DNA from: Sedimentitalea arenosa
GTDB lineage: Bacteria > Pseudomonadota > Alphaproteobacteria > Rhodobacterales > Rhodobacteraceae
Direction of reading: 5' to 3'
Assembly: GCF_016428585.1 (NCBI RefSeq)
Contig: NZ_JAELVR010000008.1
Span: 62,001-126,000 of the forward strand
DNA length: 64,000 nucleotides
Notes under the pieces: model-generated
Seen by the model: the letters and a program-made list of their open reading frames with translations, nothing else
The model's database searches: none
What the model was told of the DNA's origin: nothing
Shown here: positions 8,689 through 18,616 of the stretch, piece after piece
How positions within the stretch are numbered: position 1 is the stretch's first letter
How the letters are laid out: each line of letters begins with the position of its first letter
Program-made: the position numbers and the translations under genes

Positions 8689-8974
8689 AACCGTCCATCT
8701 TGCGCGCGAGCTTGGCATCCAGAGCGCTGAGACCGCCCACGTCGTGCGTGGTCAGAACCACGGTGACGGTCTTGTAGACGTTGCTCCACTCCGGATGGTG
8801 GTCCCATTTCTCGGCCCAGATCGCGACCCGCGTCATCCACCCGAAGGCCTCGACGAAATTGCCAAACTCGTAAGTCTTGGTGATCGCGTCGCGCCCGTCG
8901 GCCATCGTCCAACCGGACTTGAGCAACGGGTCCAGCAGAGGTCCCCGGGCTTCGGCTGAGAGTTTCTCGGTCAT
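8681..8974 (-). CDS. phhB: 4a-hydroxytetrahydrobiopterin dehydratase (pterin-4-alpha-carbinolamine dehydratase)
   Basis: A 97-residue PCD/DCoH-family enzyme that dehydrates the 4a-carbinolamine formed when aromatic amino acid hydroxylases use tetrahydropterin. The signature is visible as [18 protein letters not shown] (HHPxxxxxYxxV) with a later histidine in TTHDVGGLS. Length is normal. No phenylalanine hydroxylase is in the window. In bacteria without one, these proteins have been suggested to serve other pterin roles. The gene overlaps the stop of the upstream acyltransferase gene by 4 nt. Confidence 0.93.
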   Translation of the reverse strand: MTEKLSAEARGPLLDPLLKSGWTMADGRDAITKTYEFGNFVEAFGWMTRVAIWAEKWDHHPEWSNVYKTVTVVLTTHDVGGLSALDAKLARKMDGLA

Positions 8975-10158
8975 TCCTGTTCCTCCACTTCGATCTTCTT
9001 GAACGGACCATATTCGGTCAGGATCTCGATCTCTTCCTCGACGGCGTCGCGCTCAGCATCCAGATAGCGCCCCACGGCCTCGGCAAAGCCGGCATCCGCA
9101 ATCCAGTGCAGGCTGTGGGTTTGCTTCGGCAGATACCCCCGCGCCAGCTTGTGCTCCCCCTGCGCCCCCGCCTCGACCCGAGACATCCCGCGTTCAATGG
9201 CCATGTCGATGGCGCGATAATAGCACAGTTCGAAATGCAGGCAGGGGTGATGTTCGATACAACCCCAGTAACGGCCGAAGAGCGTATCGCGACCGATCAC
9301 GTTCAACGCCCCTGCGACCCAACGACCGTCCCGTTCCGCCATCACAAGAGCGAGGTCGGCGCGCAGGTCGCGTTGCGCCAGGTCAAAGAACCGCCGCGTG
9401 AGATAGGGCGTGCCCCATTTCCTCGCCCCGGTGTCCTGGTAGAAGACCCAAAAGGCGTCCCAGTGTTCGGGCTGGATCGCATCGCCGGTCAGTACATGGA
9501 TCTCACCACCGAACCCGTTGGCCTGCGAACGTTCCTTGCGGATATTCTTGCGTTTGCGAGAGGAGAGTGTGGCGAGGAAAGCGTCGAAATCGGCGAAATC
9601 GCGGTTCAGCCAATGGAATTGCTGGGTGGTGCGCCGCATCAGTCCCATCTGAGCGCCTGCTTCGGCCTCCTCGCCCGTGCAGAACGTCACGTGCAGCGAC
9701 GAGACCCTGTTGTCGGCGGCAAGTTGCACGGCCCCCTGCACCAGTGCCGACTGACCGATATGCTCATAGCCGGGCCTCACAAGGAACCTCCGCCCCGTGG
9801 CGGGTGTGTGCGGAACCGCGATTTGCAGTTTCGGATAATAGCGCCCGCCCGCCCGCTCCCAGGCGTGGGCCCAGTTGTGATCGAAAATGTACTCTCCCTG
9901 GGAGTGCGATTTCGCATACATCGGAGCGCATGCGATCAATTGTCCGTCGAGATAGGCTGTCAGGTATTGCGGCTGCCAGCCGGTGCCGGCGCCCACCGAT
10001 CCCGACTCTTCGAAGGCGGACAGGAAGCGATGGGTGGTGAACGGGTCGATCGGGCGCCCCCCGTCCGCCGTTTCCGGACAAGCACAGGCATCCCATTCCC
10101 GGGCCGCGATCCGTGCCAGAGTTCCAATCACCTGAATTTCGATCTGTGCCTGATCCAT
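8971..10158 (-). CDS. FemAB-like GNAT protein (peptidogalycan biosynthesis/recognition, DUF482)
   Basis: A 395-residue protein of the DUF482 / peptidogalycan family, a double GNAT fold related to FemAB aminoacyltransferases. Conserved features include [38 protein letters not shown] at about 200, the [18 protein letters not shown] stretch and a long C-terminal acyltransferase part with [16 protein letters not shown]. Known members have been proposed to act on cell-wall or exopolysaccharide components, but direct evidence is slight. It is coupled (ATGA) to the pterin dehydratase, which is an odd functional pairing. Confidence 0.88.
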   Translation of the reverse strand: MDQAQIEIQVIGTLARIAAREWDACACPETADGGRPIDPFTTHRFLSAFEESGSVGAGTGWQPQYLTAYLDGQLIACAPMYAKSHSQGEYIFDHNWAHAWERAGGRYYPKLQIAVPHTPATGRRFLVRPGYEHIGQSALVQGAVQLAADNRVSSLHVTFCTGEEAEAGAQMGLMRRTTQQFHWLNRDFADFDAFLATLSSRKRKNIRKERSQANGFGGEIHVLTGDAIQPEHWDAFWVFYQDTGARKWGTPYLTRRFFDLAQRDLRADLALVMAERDGRWVAGALNVIGRDTLFGRYWGCIEHHPCLHFELCYYRAIDMAIERGMSRVEAGAQGEHKLARGYLPKQTHSLHWIADAGFAEAVGRYLDAERDAVEEEIEILTEYGPFKKIEVEEQE

Positions 10159-10203
10159 ACAGCCCTCGCGCCTCTGCCTAATCTGGGTCGGTCGGGCGGG
10201 CGA

Positions 10204-10974
10204 TCAACCCGGCAGCGGGGCGAGGTAGCCTTCGAAGGTCACATTGTCCGCGAGCTTGCGCGCCTCTGCCTCTTCTGCGGGCGTCCGGATCGTCCAGCAC
10301 AGGACCGGAACGCCCGCGGCGCGCATCCGCTGCACACGATCGCGCGTCAGGTCGGACTTGTCGTGGCTGATAAAGGCCGCGTGCGCCGTTTCGAAATCCG
10401 GAATCTCGCGCAGCCGCGCGCAGGCCTTGGCGGATAGCGGCCAGTCAGATGGATCATACCCGGAGGTGACGAGCCCACGCGGAATCTCGGGCGCAAGCTC
10501 GGCCATCTTCGCCACGCTGTGCGGGTTGAACGACATGACGGCGACGGGCCCCGCATATCCGCGCAGCGCGTCGGCCGCAGCGGCTTCGAGCGGTCCGACC
10601 GCCGGCCCCATCGCGCCGTCCTGGTCCTTTATCTCGATCAGCAGGGGTACTTTCCCCTGCACGGCGCCGAGGATGTCAGTGAGGGTGGGGATTCCCTCTC
10701 CGTCGCCCCGATACAGCGCGATCTGGGTGGCAGTCTCGGCCGTGATGGCGCGAATCGGACCCTGTTCTCCGGTCAATCGGGACAGATCGTAGTCGTGGAA
10801 GACCATGGCCTGACCGTCTGCGGTGAGCTGCAGGTCGATCTCGATACCGTATCCCGCTTCGATAGCGGCGCGGACGGCGGCACGACTGTTTTCGGGGCGC
10901 AGGGTGTCGATGTCATGCAAGCCGCGATGCGCGAGCGGCACCGAGAGGAACACCGCAGGAAGAGGCGGGGTCAT
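10204..10974 (-). CDS. Glycerophosphodiester phosphodiesterase
   Basis: A 256-residue GDPD-family TIM barrel that splits glycerophosphodiesters from phospholipid turnover into glycerol-3-phosphate and an alcohol. Catalytic landmarks are HRGLHD (first histidine, about residue 16), RPENSRAAVRAAIE, EIDLQLTADG and MVFHDYDLSRLTG (second histidine and metal ligands). I see no signal peptide, so it is probably cytoplasmic. Its ATG overlaps the stop of ridA (ATGA), so ridA and this gene form one operon. Confidence 0.93.
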   Translation of the reverse strand: MTPPLPAVFLSVPLAHRGLHDIDTLRPENSRAAVRAAIEAGYGIEIDLQLTADGQAMVFHDYDLSRLTGEQGPIRAITAETATQIALYRGDGEGIPTLTDILGAVQGKVPLLIEIKDQDGAMGPAVGPLEAAAADALRGYAGPVAVMSFNPHSVAKMAELAPEIPRGLVTSGYDPSDWPLSAKACARLREIPDFETAHAAFISHDKSDLTRDRVQRMRAAGVPVLCWTIRTPAEEAEARKLADNVTFEGYLAPLPG

Positions 10975-11429
10975 CGGATACGAAATATGCCTTCGATCTC
11001 GACAGCGACTCCCAACGGCAGGGACGCCGCCGAGACTGCAGAGCGCGAATGCCGCCCGGCATCACCGAGGGCCTCGACCAAGAAATCGGACGCCCCGTTG
11101 ATGACCTTGGGCTGGTCGGTGAATTCGGCTGTCGAGTTGACGAAACCGGTCAGTTTCACCACCTGCACCAGCCGGTCGATATCGCCCGCGCATGCCGCTT
11201 TCACCTGCGCCAGCAGGTTGATCGCGCAGCGTCGCGCTGCTTTGGCCCCCGCCTCGATCTCCATGTCATGGCCCAGCTTGCCGGTGATGAGCCCGTTCTC
11301 GTCGTTGGAGATCTGCCCGGACACGAACAGCAGCTCACCTGACTGGACGTAGGGAACGTAATTTGCGGCCGGCGCCGGCGCGTCTGGCAGGGTGACACCG
11401 AGGTCGGCGAGCTTGGCTTCGATAGACAT
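10971..11429 (-). CDS. RidA-family protein (YjgF/YER057c/UK114), long subgroup
   Basis: A 152-residue member of the RidA family, slightly longer than the roughly 130-residue canonical enamine/imine deaminase and closer to a YjgF-like-1 subgroup. The conserved PYVQSGELLFVSGQIS and the arginine in HSRSAVSAASLPLGVAVEIE are present. True RidA deaminates reactive 2-aminoacrylate-type intermediates; members of this subgroup have less certain activity. The ATG has AAGGGA 8 nt upstream. It is coupled to the phosphodiesterase gene. Confidence 0.88.
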   Translation of the reverse strand: MSIEAKLADLGVTLPDAPAPAANYVPYVQSGELLFVSGQISNDENGLITGKLGHDMEIEAGAKAARRCAINLLAQVKAACAGDIDRLVQVVKLTGFVNSTAEFTDQPKVINGASDFLVEALGDAGRHSRSAVSAASLPLGVAVEIEGIFRIR

Positions 11430-11499
11430 GCGAAAATCCCTTTCACGGAGTGGTCGTCGCGGACGCTAGCCGGGTTGATGCCGCACGAAAACCCCCAAG

Positions 11500-12801
11500 T
11501 CAGGATTCGCGGAATGCCTTGGTGAAATAGTCCGCCAACGGCTTGACGAGATAGGCCAGCGGCGAGCGATCGTCGGTCCGGATAAAGGTTTCCACCGGCA
11601 TTCCGGGAATCAGAACGATGCCGTCGGGCAGCTTGTCCTGTTCCCCCTCGTTCAGGACGATCTCGGCACGATAGAAAGACGCTTGCGTGGCGCTGTCCTC
11701 GAAGGCGTCGGCCGAAACCTGCATCACCGTGCCGAACAGTTCCGGGGTCTGGCGCTGGTCGAGTGCCGAAAAACGCAGCGTGACCGGCTGCCCGACGAAA
11801 ATCTGGTCGATGTGTATGGTTTCGACCCGGGCCGCGATCACCAGAGGGCGGTCCTGCGGAACAAGGTACAGTACCGGATCCGCCGCACGGATGACCGAGC
11901 GCGGGGTATGCACCTGCAAGCCGTAGACGATGCCCGACACCGGTGCCGTGATGTCCAGCCGCTCGAGCCGGTCGATCAGCGAGCGGCGCTGTTCGGCCAG
12001 TTCCAACTCGCGATACTGAAGGTCGCGCAGGCGCGTGATCGCCTCCTCGCGTTGGCGCGTGCCCAGCTTCAGGATCTCGATGTCGATCTCGGTTATCCGC
12101 CCTTGCGCCTGTGCTTCCGAGGCGATGAGCTCTCCCAAGGTGCCGTCGAGATCCGCTGCCGTGCGCTCGAGATTGAGAACCGTGCCGGCCTGGGCAAGAC
12201 CTCGGTCGAGCAGGGATTGCTGATTCGTCAGTTCCCGCGCGATAAGTTCGATCTGGCGCCGCAGCGATTTCTGCTGCGCCGTGATACCTTCGATCTGGTT
12301 GCCGATCTGGTTGCGCCGTTTTTCCAGTTGCTCGGTCTCGCGCGCGATCGAGTCGCGCCGCGCCTGGAACAGGCGCAACTGCCCGTCGATCAGGTCGGCC
12401 ACTTCCGGTCTCAGCTCGGCAGCGGCATGCAGTTCGGCTTCGAATTCCACGGTGTCGCTCCCATCGCGTTCGGCCTCCAGCCGCCCACGCCGGGCCATCA
12501 GTTCGAACAACTGGCCCTCGGCGATCAACAGTTGGGACCGAAGCTGCGTCGCGTCCAGACGAATCAGAACCTGCCCCAGCGCGACACTGTCGCCTTCGTC
12601 CACCAGGATCTCGGAGACGACACCGCCATCAGGATGCTGCACGACCTGCCTGTTTTGATCGACTTCGAGCCGTCCCGACGCGATGATCGCACCGGCGATG
12701 TTGGACACCACTGCCCATGTGCCAAAGCCCCCGACCAGCAGCAGCAAGCCGAACAGGCCGAACAGAACCGGTGCTCGGGCGGACCAGCGCGACTCGCTCA
12801 T
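11500..12801 (-). CDS. HlyD-family membrane fusion protein of a type I secretion system
   Basis: A 433-residue periplasmic adaptor. It has a short cytoplasmic start, one transmembrane helix (about 12-35, [20 protein letters not shown]), a lipoyl/barrel half ([19 protein letters not shown]) and a long alpha-helical hairpin of heptad-like sequence (about 90-280). A second barrel segment follows, ending in [19 protein letters not shown], the typical HlyD/PrtE C-terminus. It bridges the inner-membrane ABC exporter to a TolC-type channel. It overlaps the ABC gene by 4 nt. No TolC or substrate gene is adjacent. Confidence 0.93.
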   Translation of the reverse strand: MSESRWSARAPVLFGLFGLLLLVGGFGTWAVVSNIAGAIIASGRLEVDQNRQVVQHPDGGVVSEILVDEGDSVALGQVLIRLDATQLRSQLLIAEGQLFELMARRGRLEAERDGSDTVEFEAELHAAAELRPEVADLIDGQLRLFQARRDSIARETEQLEKRRNQIGNQIEGITAQQKSLRRQIELIARELTNQQSLLDRGLAQAGTVLNLERTAADLDGTLGELIASEAQAQGRITEIDIEILKLGTRQREEAITRLRDLQYRELELAEQRRSLIDRLERLDITAPVSGIVYGLQVHTPRSVIRAADPVLYLVPQDRPLVIAARVETIHIDQIFVGQPVTLRFSALDQRQTPELFGTVMQVSADAFEDSATQASFYRAEIVLNEGEQDKLPDGIVLIPGMPVETFIRTDDRSPLAYLVKPLADYFTKAFRES

Positions 12802-14522
12802 CTCACCCCTCCCATGCCGGCGGTCTTCTGCACCTGCTCATGGTTCATCACGGTCTCGCGCAACACCTGCTCCTTGGGTCCGAAGGCGACACGCATGCCG
12901 TTGTCCAGCACCAGCAGCGTATCGCATTCCTGAATCGCGGCCGGTCGATGCGCCATGATCAGCACTGATTTCCCTTCGGCCTTGAGGTCCCGGATCGCCT
13001 GGTTCAAGGCCATGGACCCTTCGTTGTCCAGGTTCGAATTCGGCTCGTCGAGAATGACGATGACCGGGTCATCGTAGAGCGCCCGTGCCAGCGCGATTCG
13101 TTGCATCTGCCCACCTGACAGACGTCCGCCGCCGGCAGCAACGCGGGTGTCATATCCCTCGGGCAATTTGACGATCATGTCATGTGCTGCCGCTTTCTTG
13201 GCCGCCGCGACCACCTTTGCGCTGTCCGGCGTGCTGCTCAACCGGGCGATGTTCGACGCGATCGTGCCGTCGAACAGCTGCACCCGCTGCGGCAGGTAGC
13301 CGATATTCTGGCCCAGAACATCCGGCGCGTATTGGTCGAGCGACGCGCCGTCGAGCCGGATCGTGCCCCCCGCGGGGCGCCAGACGCCGGTCAACGCGCG
13401 CGCCAGCGTCGATTTCCCCGATCCCGACGGACCGATCACGCCGACCGCCTGGCCCGGCTCGACATTGAAGCTGATGGTCCGCAACGAGGCGCGAGTCTCT
13501 CCCGGAGGCACAAGCGTCAAAGACTGCACGGCGAGCTTGGCCTGTGGCTTGGGCAACTCGGTGCGGGGGCGTTCGGGCGGCACCTTGTCGAGCAGTTCGG
13601 CAAGGCTGTTCCACCCCTTGCTGGCACGCTGCACCAATGGCCACTGCCCGATCGCCAGTTCGATTGGCGCAAGCGCCCGACCGAGCAGAATCGACGCCGC
13701 GATCATCGCGCCCGCCGTGATCTCGTTCTGCAGCACCAGATAAGCCCCGAGACCCAGCATGGCCGATTGCAGGAACAGGCGCAGCGTCTTGGTCATCGAC
13801 GAGAAGGTGCCGCCGACATCATTGGCCGAAATGCTCTCCTCCAGCGATTCTTCGCGCGCCTTCTGCCACCGCTCGAAGGCCGCACCACGCATGCCCATGC
13901 TCTGGATCATCTCGGCCTCGCCGCGTATCTCATCCGACAGCATCGAGGCGCGATGCGAGGTCGCGTTGGCTTGTCGCAAGGGTCCGCGCGACAGCATCTG
14001 ATTGACCAAAGTGATCAGGATCAGGACCGCGCCCCCCGCCAGCGCCAGGATACCCAACCACGGGTGAAACAGCATGATCCCGGCCAGGAAGATTGGTGTC
14101 CACGGAATGTCGAACGCCGCCATCAGGACCGGAGAGGAGATCAGGCGTTGCACGGATTCAAGATCAGCCAGCCCGGTCTGCGCCGACGGATCGGACGCCA
14201 CGGCGGACCGGCGCACCATCGCATCGAACACCCGCCGATCGAGCGCGGCCTGGAAGCGCGCTCCGGCACGGGCCATGATCCGACCGCGGGAATAGTCGAG
14301 AATGCCCATGACTCCATAGAGAAACGCCACGAGAAGCGACAACGCCACCAGGGTTTCGACCGAGCGGCTGCCGAGAACGCGGTCATAGACCTGCAACATG
14401 TAGATCGGACCGGTCAGCATCAGCAGATTGGCAAAGAAGCTGAACACGCCCACGACCCAGTAGAGCGCGCGGCTCTCGGCCCTTGCACGGCGCAGTTCCT
14501 CACGACCGGATTCTGGCGTCAT
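12798..14522 (-). CDS. Type I secretion ABC transporter (PrtD-type), permease fused to ATPase
   Basis: A 574-residue half-transporter. An N-terminal six-helix membrane domain (about 25-300, with [15 protein letters not shown] typical of PrtD exporters) is followed by an ATPase: Walker [13 protein letters not shown], signature [15 protein letters not shown], Walker [14 protein letters not shown] and the switch histidine in IMAHRP. It energises export of a protein, probably a C-terminal-signal RTX-type substrate, straight to the outside. I chose the ATG at 14522; a longer GTG frame from 14618 adds unlikely sequence. It pairs with the HlyD protein downstream. Confidence 0.93.
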   Translation of the reverse strand: MTPESGREELRRARAESRALYWVVGVFSFFANLLMLTGPIYMLQVYDRVLGSRSVETLVALSLLVAFLYGVMGILDYSRGRIMARAGARFQAALDRRVFDAMVRRSAVASDPSAQTGLADLESVQRLISSPVLMAAFDIPWTPIFLAGIMLFHPWLGILALAGGAVLILITLVNQMLSRGPLRQANATSHRASMLSDEIRGEAEMIQSMGMRGAAFERWQKAREESLEESISANDVGGTFSSMTKTLRLFLQSAMLGLGAYLVLQNEITAGAMIAASILLGRALAPIELAIGQWPLVQRASKGWNSLAELLDKVPPERPRTELPKPQAKLAVQSLTLVPPGETRASLRTISFNVEPGQAVGVIGPSGSGKSTLARALTGVWRPAGGTIRLDGASLDQYAPDVLGQNIGYLPQRVQLFDGTIASNIARLSSTPDSAKVVAAAKKAAAHDMIVKLPEGYDTRVAAGGGRLSGGQMQRIALARALYDDPVIVILDEPNSNLDNEGSMALNQAIRDLKAEGKSVLIMAHRPAAIQECDTLLVLDNGMRVAFGPKEQVLRETVMNHEQVQKTAGMGGVR

Positions 14523-14715
14523 CTGTCTCAGCCTCGCGCTTTCTGCCTGCTGGCATCCGCATCGCGTGTTCGGCGCGAATACGCAGAGCCCCTGAATCGG
14601 CTGTTCCAAAACCGCCACATTTTCATTAAGTGAACTTGCACCAAGTGTGAACCATGGTTGTTTGGTTTAGACGCCCCATAACGATCCCGACGACCCTGGA
14701 TTGGACACGATCGCA

Positions 14716-15522
14716 ATGACACTTACCCATCAATTTCTTAAGGTATTATGCGCGCCCCTTCTTCTGGCCGCAGTCGCCGGTTGCACCGTGCCCGAGACGG
14801 CGACCCGGTCGAACGAGACTCCGTTCGACCCGTACGAGGCCAACAACCGCGGCGTGCACAAGTTCAACCTTGCCGTCGACCGGGCCTTCTTTCGTCCGGC
14901 CGCCATCGGGTACACCAAGCTGATTCCCGACCCGATCGAGGACAGCTTCAACAATTTCGCCGAGAACCTTTCGGAACCCGGCGACGCGGCGAACTTCCTA
15001 CTGCAGGGCGATTTTCGGCAGTCCGGCATATCGCTGGGGCGCTTCCTGATGAACTCGACCATCGGGTTCTTCGGACTGGCAAACCCGGCCAGCGATTTCG
15101 GGATACCGGAAACCGATACCGACTTCGGCGCGACGCTCGCCAAGTGGGGGTTCAGCGAAGGCGCCTATATCGAGTTGCCGTTCTTCGGCCCGTCGACCCA
15201 ACGCGACGCGGTGGGTGTCTTTGTGGACTTCTTTACCAACCCGCTGACCTTCGCTCCGCAGCGCCCCCTCGAGAATGTCGGGTTCTACGCGGAATTCGTG
15301 GAACGGTTGAGCGACCGAGGGCGTTTCTCCGACACGGTGGATGCGATTCTATATGAAAGCGCCGACAGCTATGCGGTCGCGCGCATCCTTTACTTGCAGA
15401 ACCGCCGGTTTGAACTGGAAGGCAACAGCGGTGACTCATACGTGGATCCCTATGGGGATGTCGCGCTTGATCCCTACGCAGATGTCTCACTTGACCCATA
15501 CGAGGACCCATATGCAGAATAA
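14716..15522 (+). CDS. mlaA: MlaA/VacJ outer-membrane phospholipid-transport lipoprotein
   Basis: A 268-residue outer-membrane lipoprotein (lipobox VAGC after a hydrophobic leader) that removes mislocalised phospholipid from the outer leaflet and passes it to MlaC. Family motifs: DPYEANNRGVHKFNLAVDR, RFLMNSTIGFFGLANPASDF and ELPFFGPSTQRDAVG. After the conserved domain (to about 230) there is an acidic tail made of DPYGDVAL, DPYADVSL, DPYE and DPYA units, encoded by near-identical tandem DNA repeats. ATG 14716 is chosen over TTG 14701. Its end overlaps the mlaC start by 11 nt, so the two are coupled. The inner-membrane MlaFED genes are not here. Confidence 0.94.
   Translation: MTLTHQFLKVLCAPLLLAAVAGCTVPETATRSNETPFDPYEANNRGVHKFNLAVDRAFFRPAAIGYTKLIPDPIEDSFNNFAENLSEPGDAANFLLQGDFRQSGISLGRFLMNSTIGFFGLANPASDFGIPETDTDFGATLAKWGFSEGAYIELPFFGPSTQRDAVGVFVDFFTNPLTFAPQRPLENVGFYAEFVERLSDRGRFSDTVDAILYESADSYAVARILYLQNRRFELEGNSGDSYVDPYGDVALDPYADVSLDPYEDPYAE
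15445..15516 (+). repeat. In-frame tandem repeat at the mlaA 3' end
   Basis: Two 24-nt units (15445-15468 and 15469-15492, GATCCCTAY-GSRGATGTC-NCNCTT) followed by two 12-nt half units (15493-15504 and 15505-15516). They encode DPYxDVxL twice and then DPYE, DPYA. The mlaC start codon at 15512 lies inside the last half unit. Copy-number change would alter the MlaA tail in steps of 4 or 8 residues without shifting frame. Confidence 0.85.
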
Positions 15523-16120
15523 TTCATCGAACCGACGCAATTTCCTCGGCGGTGCGGTCGCCGGGCTAGGGCTGCTTGCCCTGCCGATGCCGGCCCTTGC
15601 CCTGACCGAAAGTGCGGCGCGGTCGCTGGTCGACCAGGTCGTGGCCGATATCAACCAGGTGATCGCATCGGGCAAGTCCGAGAGCGCCATGCTGCGCGAC
15701 TTCGAGCGCATCTTCACACGCTATGCCGACGTTCCGATCATGGCACGCTATGCGCTCGGCAACGACGGTCGCCGGGCCAGCGCGGCGCAGATGCGCAACT
15801 TCACCAAGGCATTCCAGGGATACATCTCGCGCAAGTATGGTCGCCGATTCCGCGAGTTCATCGGTGGACGTGTCGAAGTGGAAGCCGCGCGGCAGATCAA
15901 GAACGGCTACGAAATCCGCAGCAAGGCCTACCTGCGCGGCGAAGCGCCCTTCGACGTTACCTTCCTCGTGTCCGACAAGTCAGGCAAGAACCTGTTCTAC
16001 AACATCTTCATTGAAGGCGTGAACCTGTTGCTGACCGAGCGTACCGAGATTGGCGCGATGCTGGATCGGCGCGGCGGCAACATCGACCAACTGATCGCGG
16101 ACCTGAACGCGACCAGTTGA
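15512..16120 (+). CDS. mlaC: MlaC-family phospholipid-binding protein with a Tat-like signal peptide
   Basis: A 202-residue periplasmic lipid shuttle between MlaA and the inner-membrane Mla complex. The leader NRRNFLGGAVAGLGLLALPM has a twin arginine followed by FLGG, which resembles a Tat signal; MlaC in E. coli uses a Sec-type leader. The mature part has typical MlaC features: ESAMLRDFERIFTRYADVP, MRNFTKAFQGYISRKYGRRF and FIEGVNLLLTERTEIGAML. The ATG at 15512 has GAGG 6 nt upstream, inside the mlaA repeat. Longer in-frame starts lie within mlaA. The gene ends 3 nt before the convergent PBP1A stop. Confidence 0.92.
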   Translation: MQNNSSNRRNFLGGAVAGLGLLALPMPALALTESAARSLVDQVVADINQVIASGKSESAMLRDFERIFTRYADVPIMARYALGNDGRRASAAQMRNFTKAFQGYISRKYGRRFREFIGGRVEVEAARQIKNGYEIRSKAYLRGEAPFDVTFLVSDKSGKNLFYNIFIEGVNLLLTERTEIGAMLDRRGGNIDQLIADLNATS

Positions 16121-16123
16121 TCC

Positions 16124-18361
16124 TCAGCGATTTCCTCCGGCGGCGGGCGTATTGCCGCCGCCACCTCCGCCTCCGCCGAACAGGTCGCGCAGCACGTTGT
16201 CGATGACCGCGCCAAGCCCGTTGTTGCCCTGCGCGCCACCGCCATAGGAGCCACCGTCCCGCTGTTGCGCCACCTGCTCGGGCGCGCGCATGGGCAGTGG
16301 AACCGGCGTCATCCCATCATGGACGCGAACCATCACTTCGTGCCAGATCTCGGCCGGCAATCCGCCACCGGTGACTCCGGTCAACGGCGTATTATCGTCA
16401 TAGCCCATCCAGATCCCCGCGACATATTGCGACGTGAAGCCGATGAACCATGCATCTCGAGCTGCCTGAGTCGTCCCCGTCTTGCCCGCCGCTTCCCAAC
16501 CCGGCAACGCCGCGCGGCGACCGGAACCTTCAGACACGACCTTTTCCATCATCCAGATCAGGTGCTGTGCGGCCTTTTCCTGAATCACCCGCTCACCGAT
16601 ACCACCGTCGATTCCCATCAGCGGTTCGCGGTCGCCCAGCAGCGTCAGCTCGGTCAGACCATACGGAGTGACGGATGAGCCACCATTGAGGATGCCGGCA
16701 TAGGCGCCAGTCATTTCCAGCAGCGTGCTCTCGGACGCCCCGAGGGCCAGCGCGGGGCCCGCCGCCAGATCGCTCTCGATACCGAACTGGCTGGCGACCT
16801 CGCGCACCACTTCGCGGCCGACACGCTCGGACACCTTGACCGCTGGCACGTTCAGCGAATCCTTCAGCGCGCGTGTCAGCGTCACTTGGCCATAATACTC
16901 GTTGGTGTAGTTCTTCGGGCACCACTGCCCCGATCCCGGGATGGTCATACAGAACGGTTCGTCGACAACGGTATCGAGCGGCGAATAGCCGAGATCCATC
17001 GCCGCGGCATAAACGAAGGGCTTGAAGGCCGACCCGGTCTGCCGCTTGGCCTGAATGGCGCGGTTGAACGCCCCGACAACCTTGGCCTCGCGCCCGCCCA
17101 CCATCGCACGGACCGCACCATCCGCTGACATGACGACGATCGCCGCTTGCGCCTTGGACCCGTCCCGCACCTTGTTTTCAAAGATGAACTGCATCGCCTC
17201 TTCCGCCGCCGCTTGTAACTTGCGATCCAGCGTCGTCTTGATGATGACATCCTCGGTTGTGTTTCGGGTAAAGAACTCGGGTCCGCTGGACATCACCCAA
17301 TCGGCGAAATAGCCGCCCGCGCGTTCGGCGGCAGCCTGCGACAGTTCGGCAGGATTGTCGCGTGCATCCTTTGCCTGCGCCGGGGACAGATAGCCCTGGT
17401 CCTCCATCAGTCCGACGATCACGGTCGCACGGTTCTGGGACCGGGTCAGGCTGTTGGTCGGCGCATAGCGCGTCGGGGCAACCAGCAAGCCCGCCAGCAT
17501 CGCCGCCTCGGCCGGGCTGACATCGGAGGCGGACTTGCCGAAATAGCGTTGACTCGCAGCTTCGAACCCCCTCGCCCCTGCGCCGAGAAACGCCCGGTTC
17601 ATGTAGATGGTCAGGATCTCGTCCTTGGTGTACTTGACCTCCATAGCCATGGCGAACACGGCTTCCTTTGCCTTGCGCCAGAGTGTTCCGCGACGGCATT
17701 CGGCCTCGTACTCGGCCTCGGTCATGCCCGCGCCCGGATCGAAAGGTTCCCCCAGACACAGCAATTTCGCGGTCTGCTGGGTGATGGTCGAGCCGCCGTG
17801 CCCGGAGAGTGGTCCGCGCCCTTCGCTCAGGTTGATGCGGACGGCGCTGGCGACACCCCGCGGACTGATCCCGAAATGACGGTAGAAGCGCCGGTCCTCG
17901 GTGGCGACGATGGCGTTCCGCAGGTGTGGCGAGACGGTCTCGGTGGTGATGACACCACCGAACTGGTCCCCCCGCCAGGCGAAAACATCACCGTTGCGAT
18001 CCAGCATCGTAACCGATCCGCGCGCGCGTCCATCGAGCAGCGCACCGACCTCGGGCAACGTCGTGTAAACATAGCCGACGGCCATGGCGACACAGAGGCA
18101 GACGACCGCTCCGAACCGCCACGTCACGGACCAGATCAGCCGCAGGATCCAGCCGATCAGTCGGCGAAAAAACCCGACGATGCCGCCGCCGCCACCCGAC
18201 TTGCCGGACCGCTTGCGGGGCGCACGCTTCCTTGGCGCGGGCTTGGCCTTTGCCGGTTTCGGCTTGGCAGTCGCCGCCTTGCTGGTGGAGGATGTGCGCT
18301 TGACGGACGGATACCTCCGGTCCGCCACCAGAGGTGGTTTGCGCGTCGACTTGTTGGTCAT
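16124..18361 (-). CDS. Penicillin-binding protein 1A family (bifunctional peptidoglycan glycosyltransferase/transpeptidase)
   Basis: A 745-residue class A PBP that polymerises and cross-links peptidoglycan. Layout: a Lys/Pro/Ala-rich cytoplasmic start (1-57); one transmembrane helix (about 70-100); a GT51 domain with [21 protein letters not shown] and [17 protein letters not shown]; then a transpeptidase with catalytic TGSAFKPF (SxxK), DSLN (SxN) and AAGKTGTTQ (KTG). The extreme C-terminus is a glycine-run tail (FGGGGGGGG). Length is normal. It is convergent with mlaC. Confidence 0.95.
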   Translation of the reverse strand: MTNKSTRKPPLVADRRYPSVKRTSSTSKAATAKPKPAKAKPAPRKRAPRKRSGKSGGGGGIVGFFRRLIGWILRLIWSVTWRFGAVVCLCVAMAVGYVYTTLPEVGALLDGRARGSVTMLDRNGDVFAWRGDQFGGVITTETVSPHLRNAIVATEDRRFYRHFGISPRGVASAVRINLSEGRGPLSGHGGSTITQQTAKLLCLGEPFDPGAGMTEAEYEAECRRGTLWRKAKEAVFAMAMEVKYTKDEILTIYMNRAFLGAGARGFEAASQRYFGKSASDVSPAEAAMLAGLLVAPTRYAPTNSLTRSQNRATVIVGLMEDQGYLSPAQAKDARDNPAELSQAAAERAGGYFADWVMSSGPEFFTRNTTEDVIIKTTLDRKLQAAAEEAMQFIFENKVRDGSKAQAAIVVMSADGAVRAMVGGREAKVVGAFNRAIQAKRQTGSAFKPFVYAAAMDLGYSPLDTVVDEPFCMTIPGSGQWCPKNYTNEYYGQVTLTRALKDSLNVPAVKVSERVGREVVREVASQFGIESDLAAGPALALGASESTLLEMTGAYAGILNGGSSVTPYGLTELTLLGDREPLMGIDGGIGERVIQEKAAQHLIWMMEKVVSEGSGRRAALPGWEAAGKTGTTQAARDAWFIGFTSQYVAGIWMGYDDNTPLTGVTGGGLPAEIWHEVMVRVHDGMTPVPLPMRAPEQVAQQRDGGSYGGGAQGNNGLGAVIDNVLRDLFGGGGGGGGNTPAAGGNR

Positions 18362-18480
18362 GCTCAGCCCTGCCCGGCTTTATCGTTCGGCCATCATACT
18401 GGGCCGTTACCGCTTTGTAGACGGTTTGTCAGCCCCGGTCATCCGCTTTCCTATTTGCCTATTTTTTGCGCCTTTTGTGG

Positions 18481-18505
18481 AAATTGTGCAAAAATTGTGC
18501 AATTT
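18481..18505. promoter_or_regulatory. Operator-like tandem repeat / dyad upstream of glnK
   Basis: AAATTGTGCAA occurs twice with no gap (18481-18491 and 18492-18502), an 11-bp period that puts both copies on one helix face. The second copy extends into the dyad AAATTG-TG-CAATTT (18492-18505). It sits about 110-135 bp before the glnK start in an otherwise empty 255-bp gap. A nitrogen-control site is likely by position, but the bound protein is unknown, and I found no GG-N10-GC sigma-54 element. Confidence 0.5.
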
Positions 18506-18616
18506 CTCGCACTCAATGACCGCCCGACGCTGCTGAATCGTTCCCATCCCGAATGCAACGCGGCTTTTCTGCGTGTGCAAACACGCGGGGCGACCCGCCA
18601 GGTGAAGGGGATAGAG

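Noticed and set aside
18362-18616. Sigma-54 promoter before glnK
   Set aside because: I looked for GG and GC doublets with correct spacing near TGGCAC-N5-TTGC and found none convincing.
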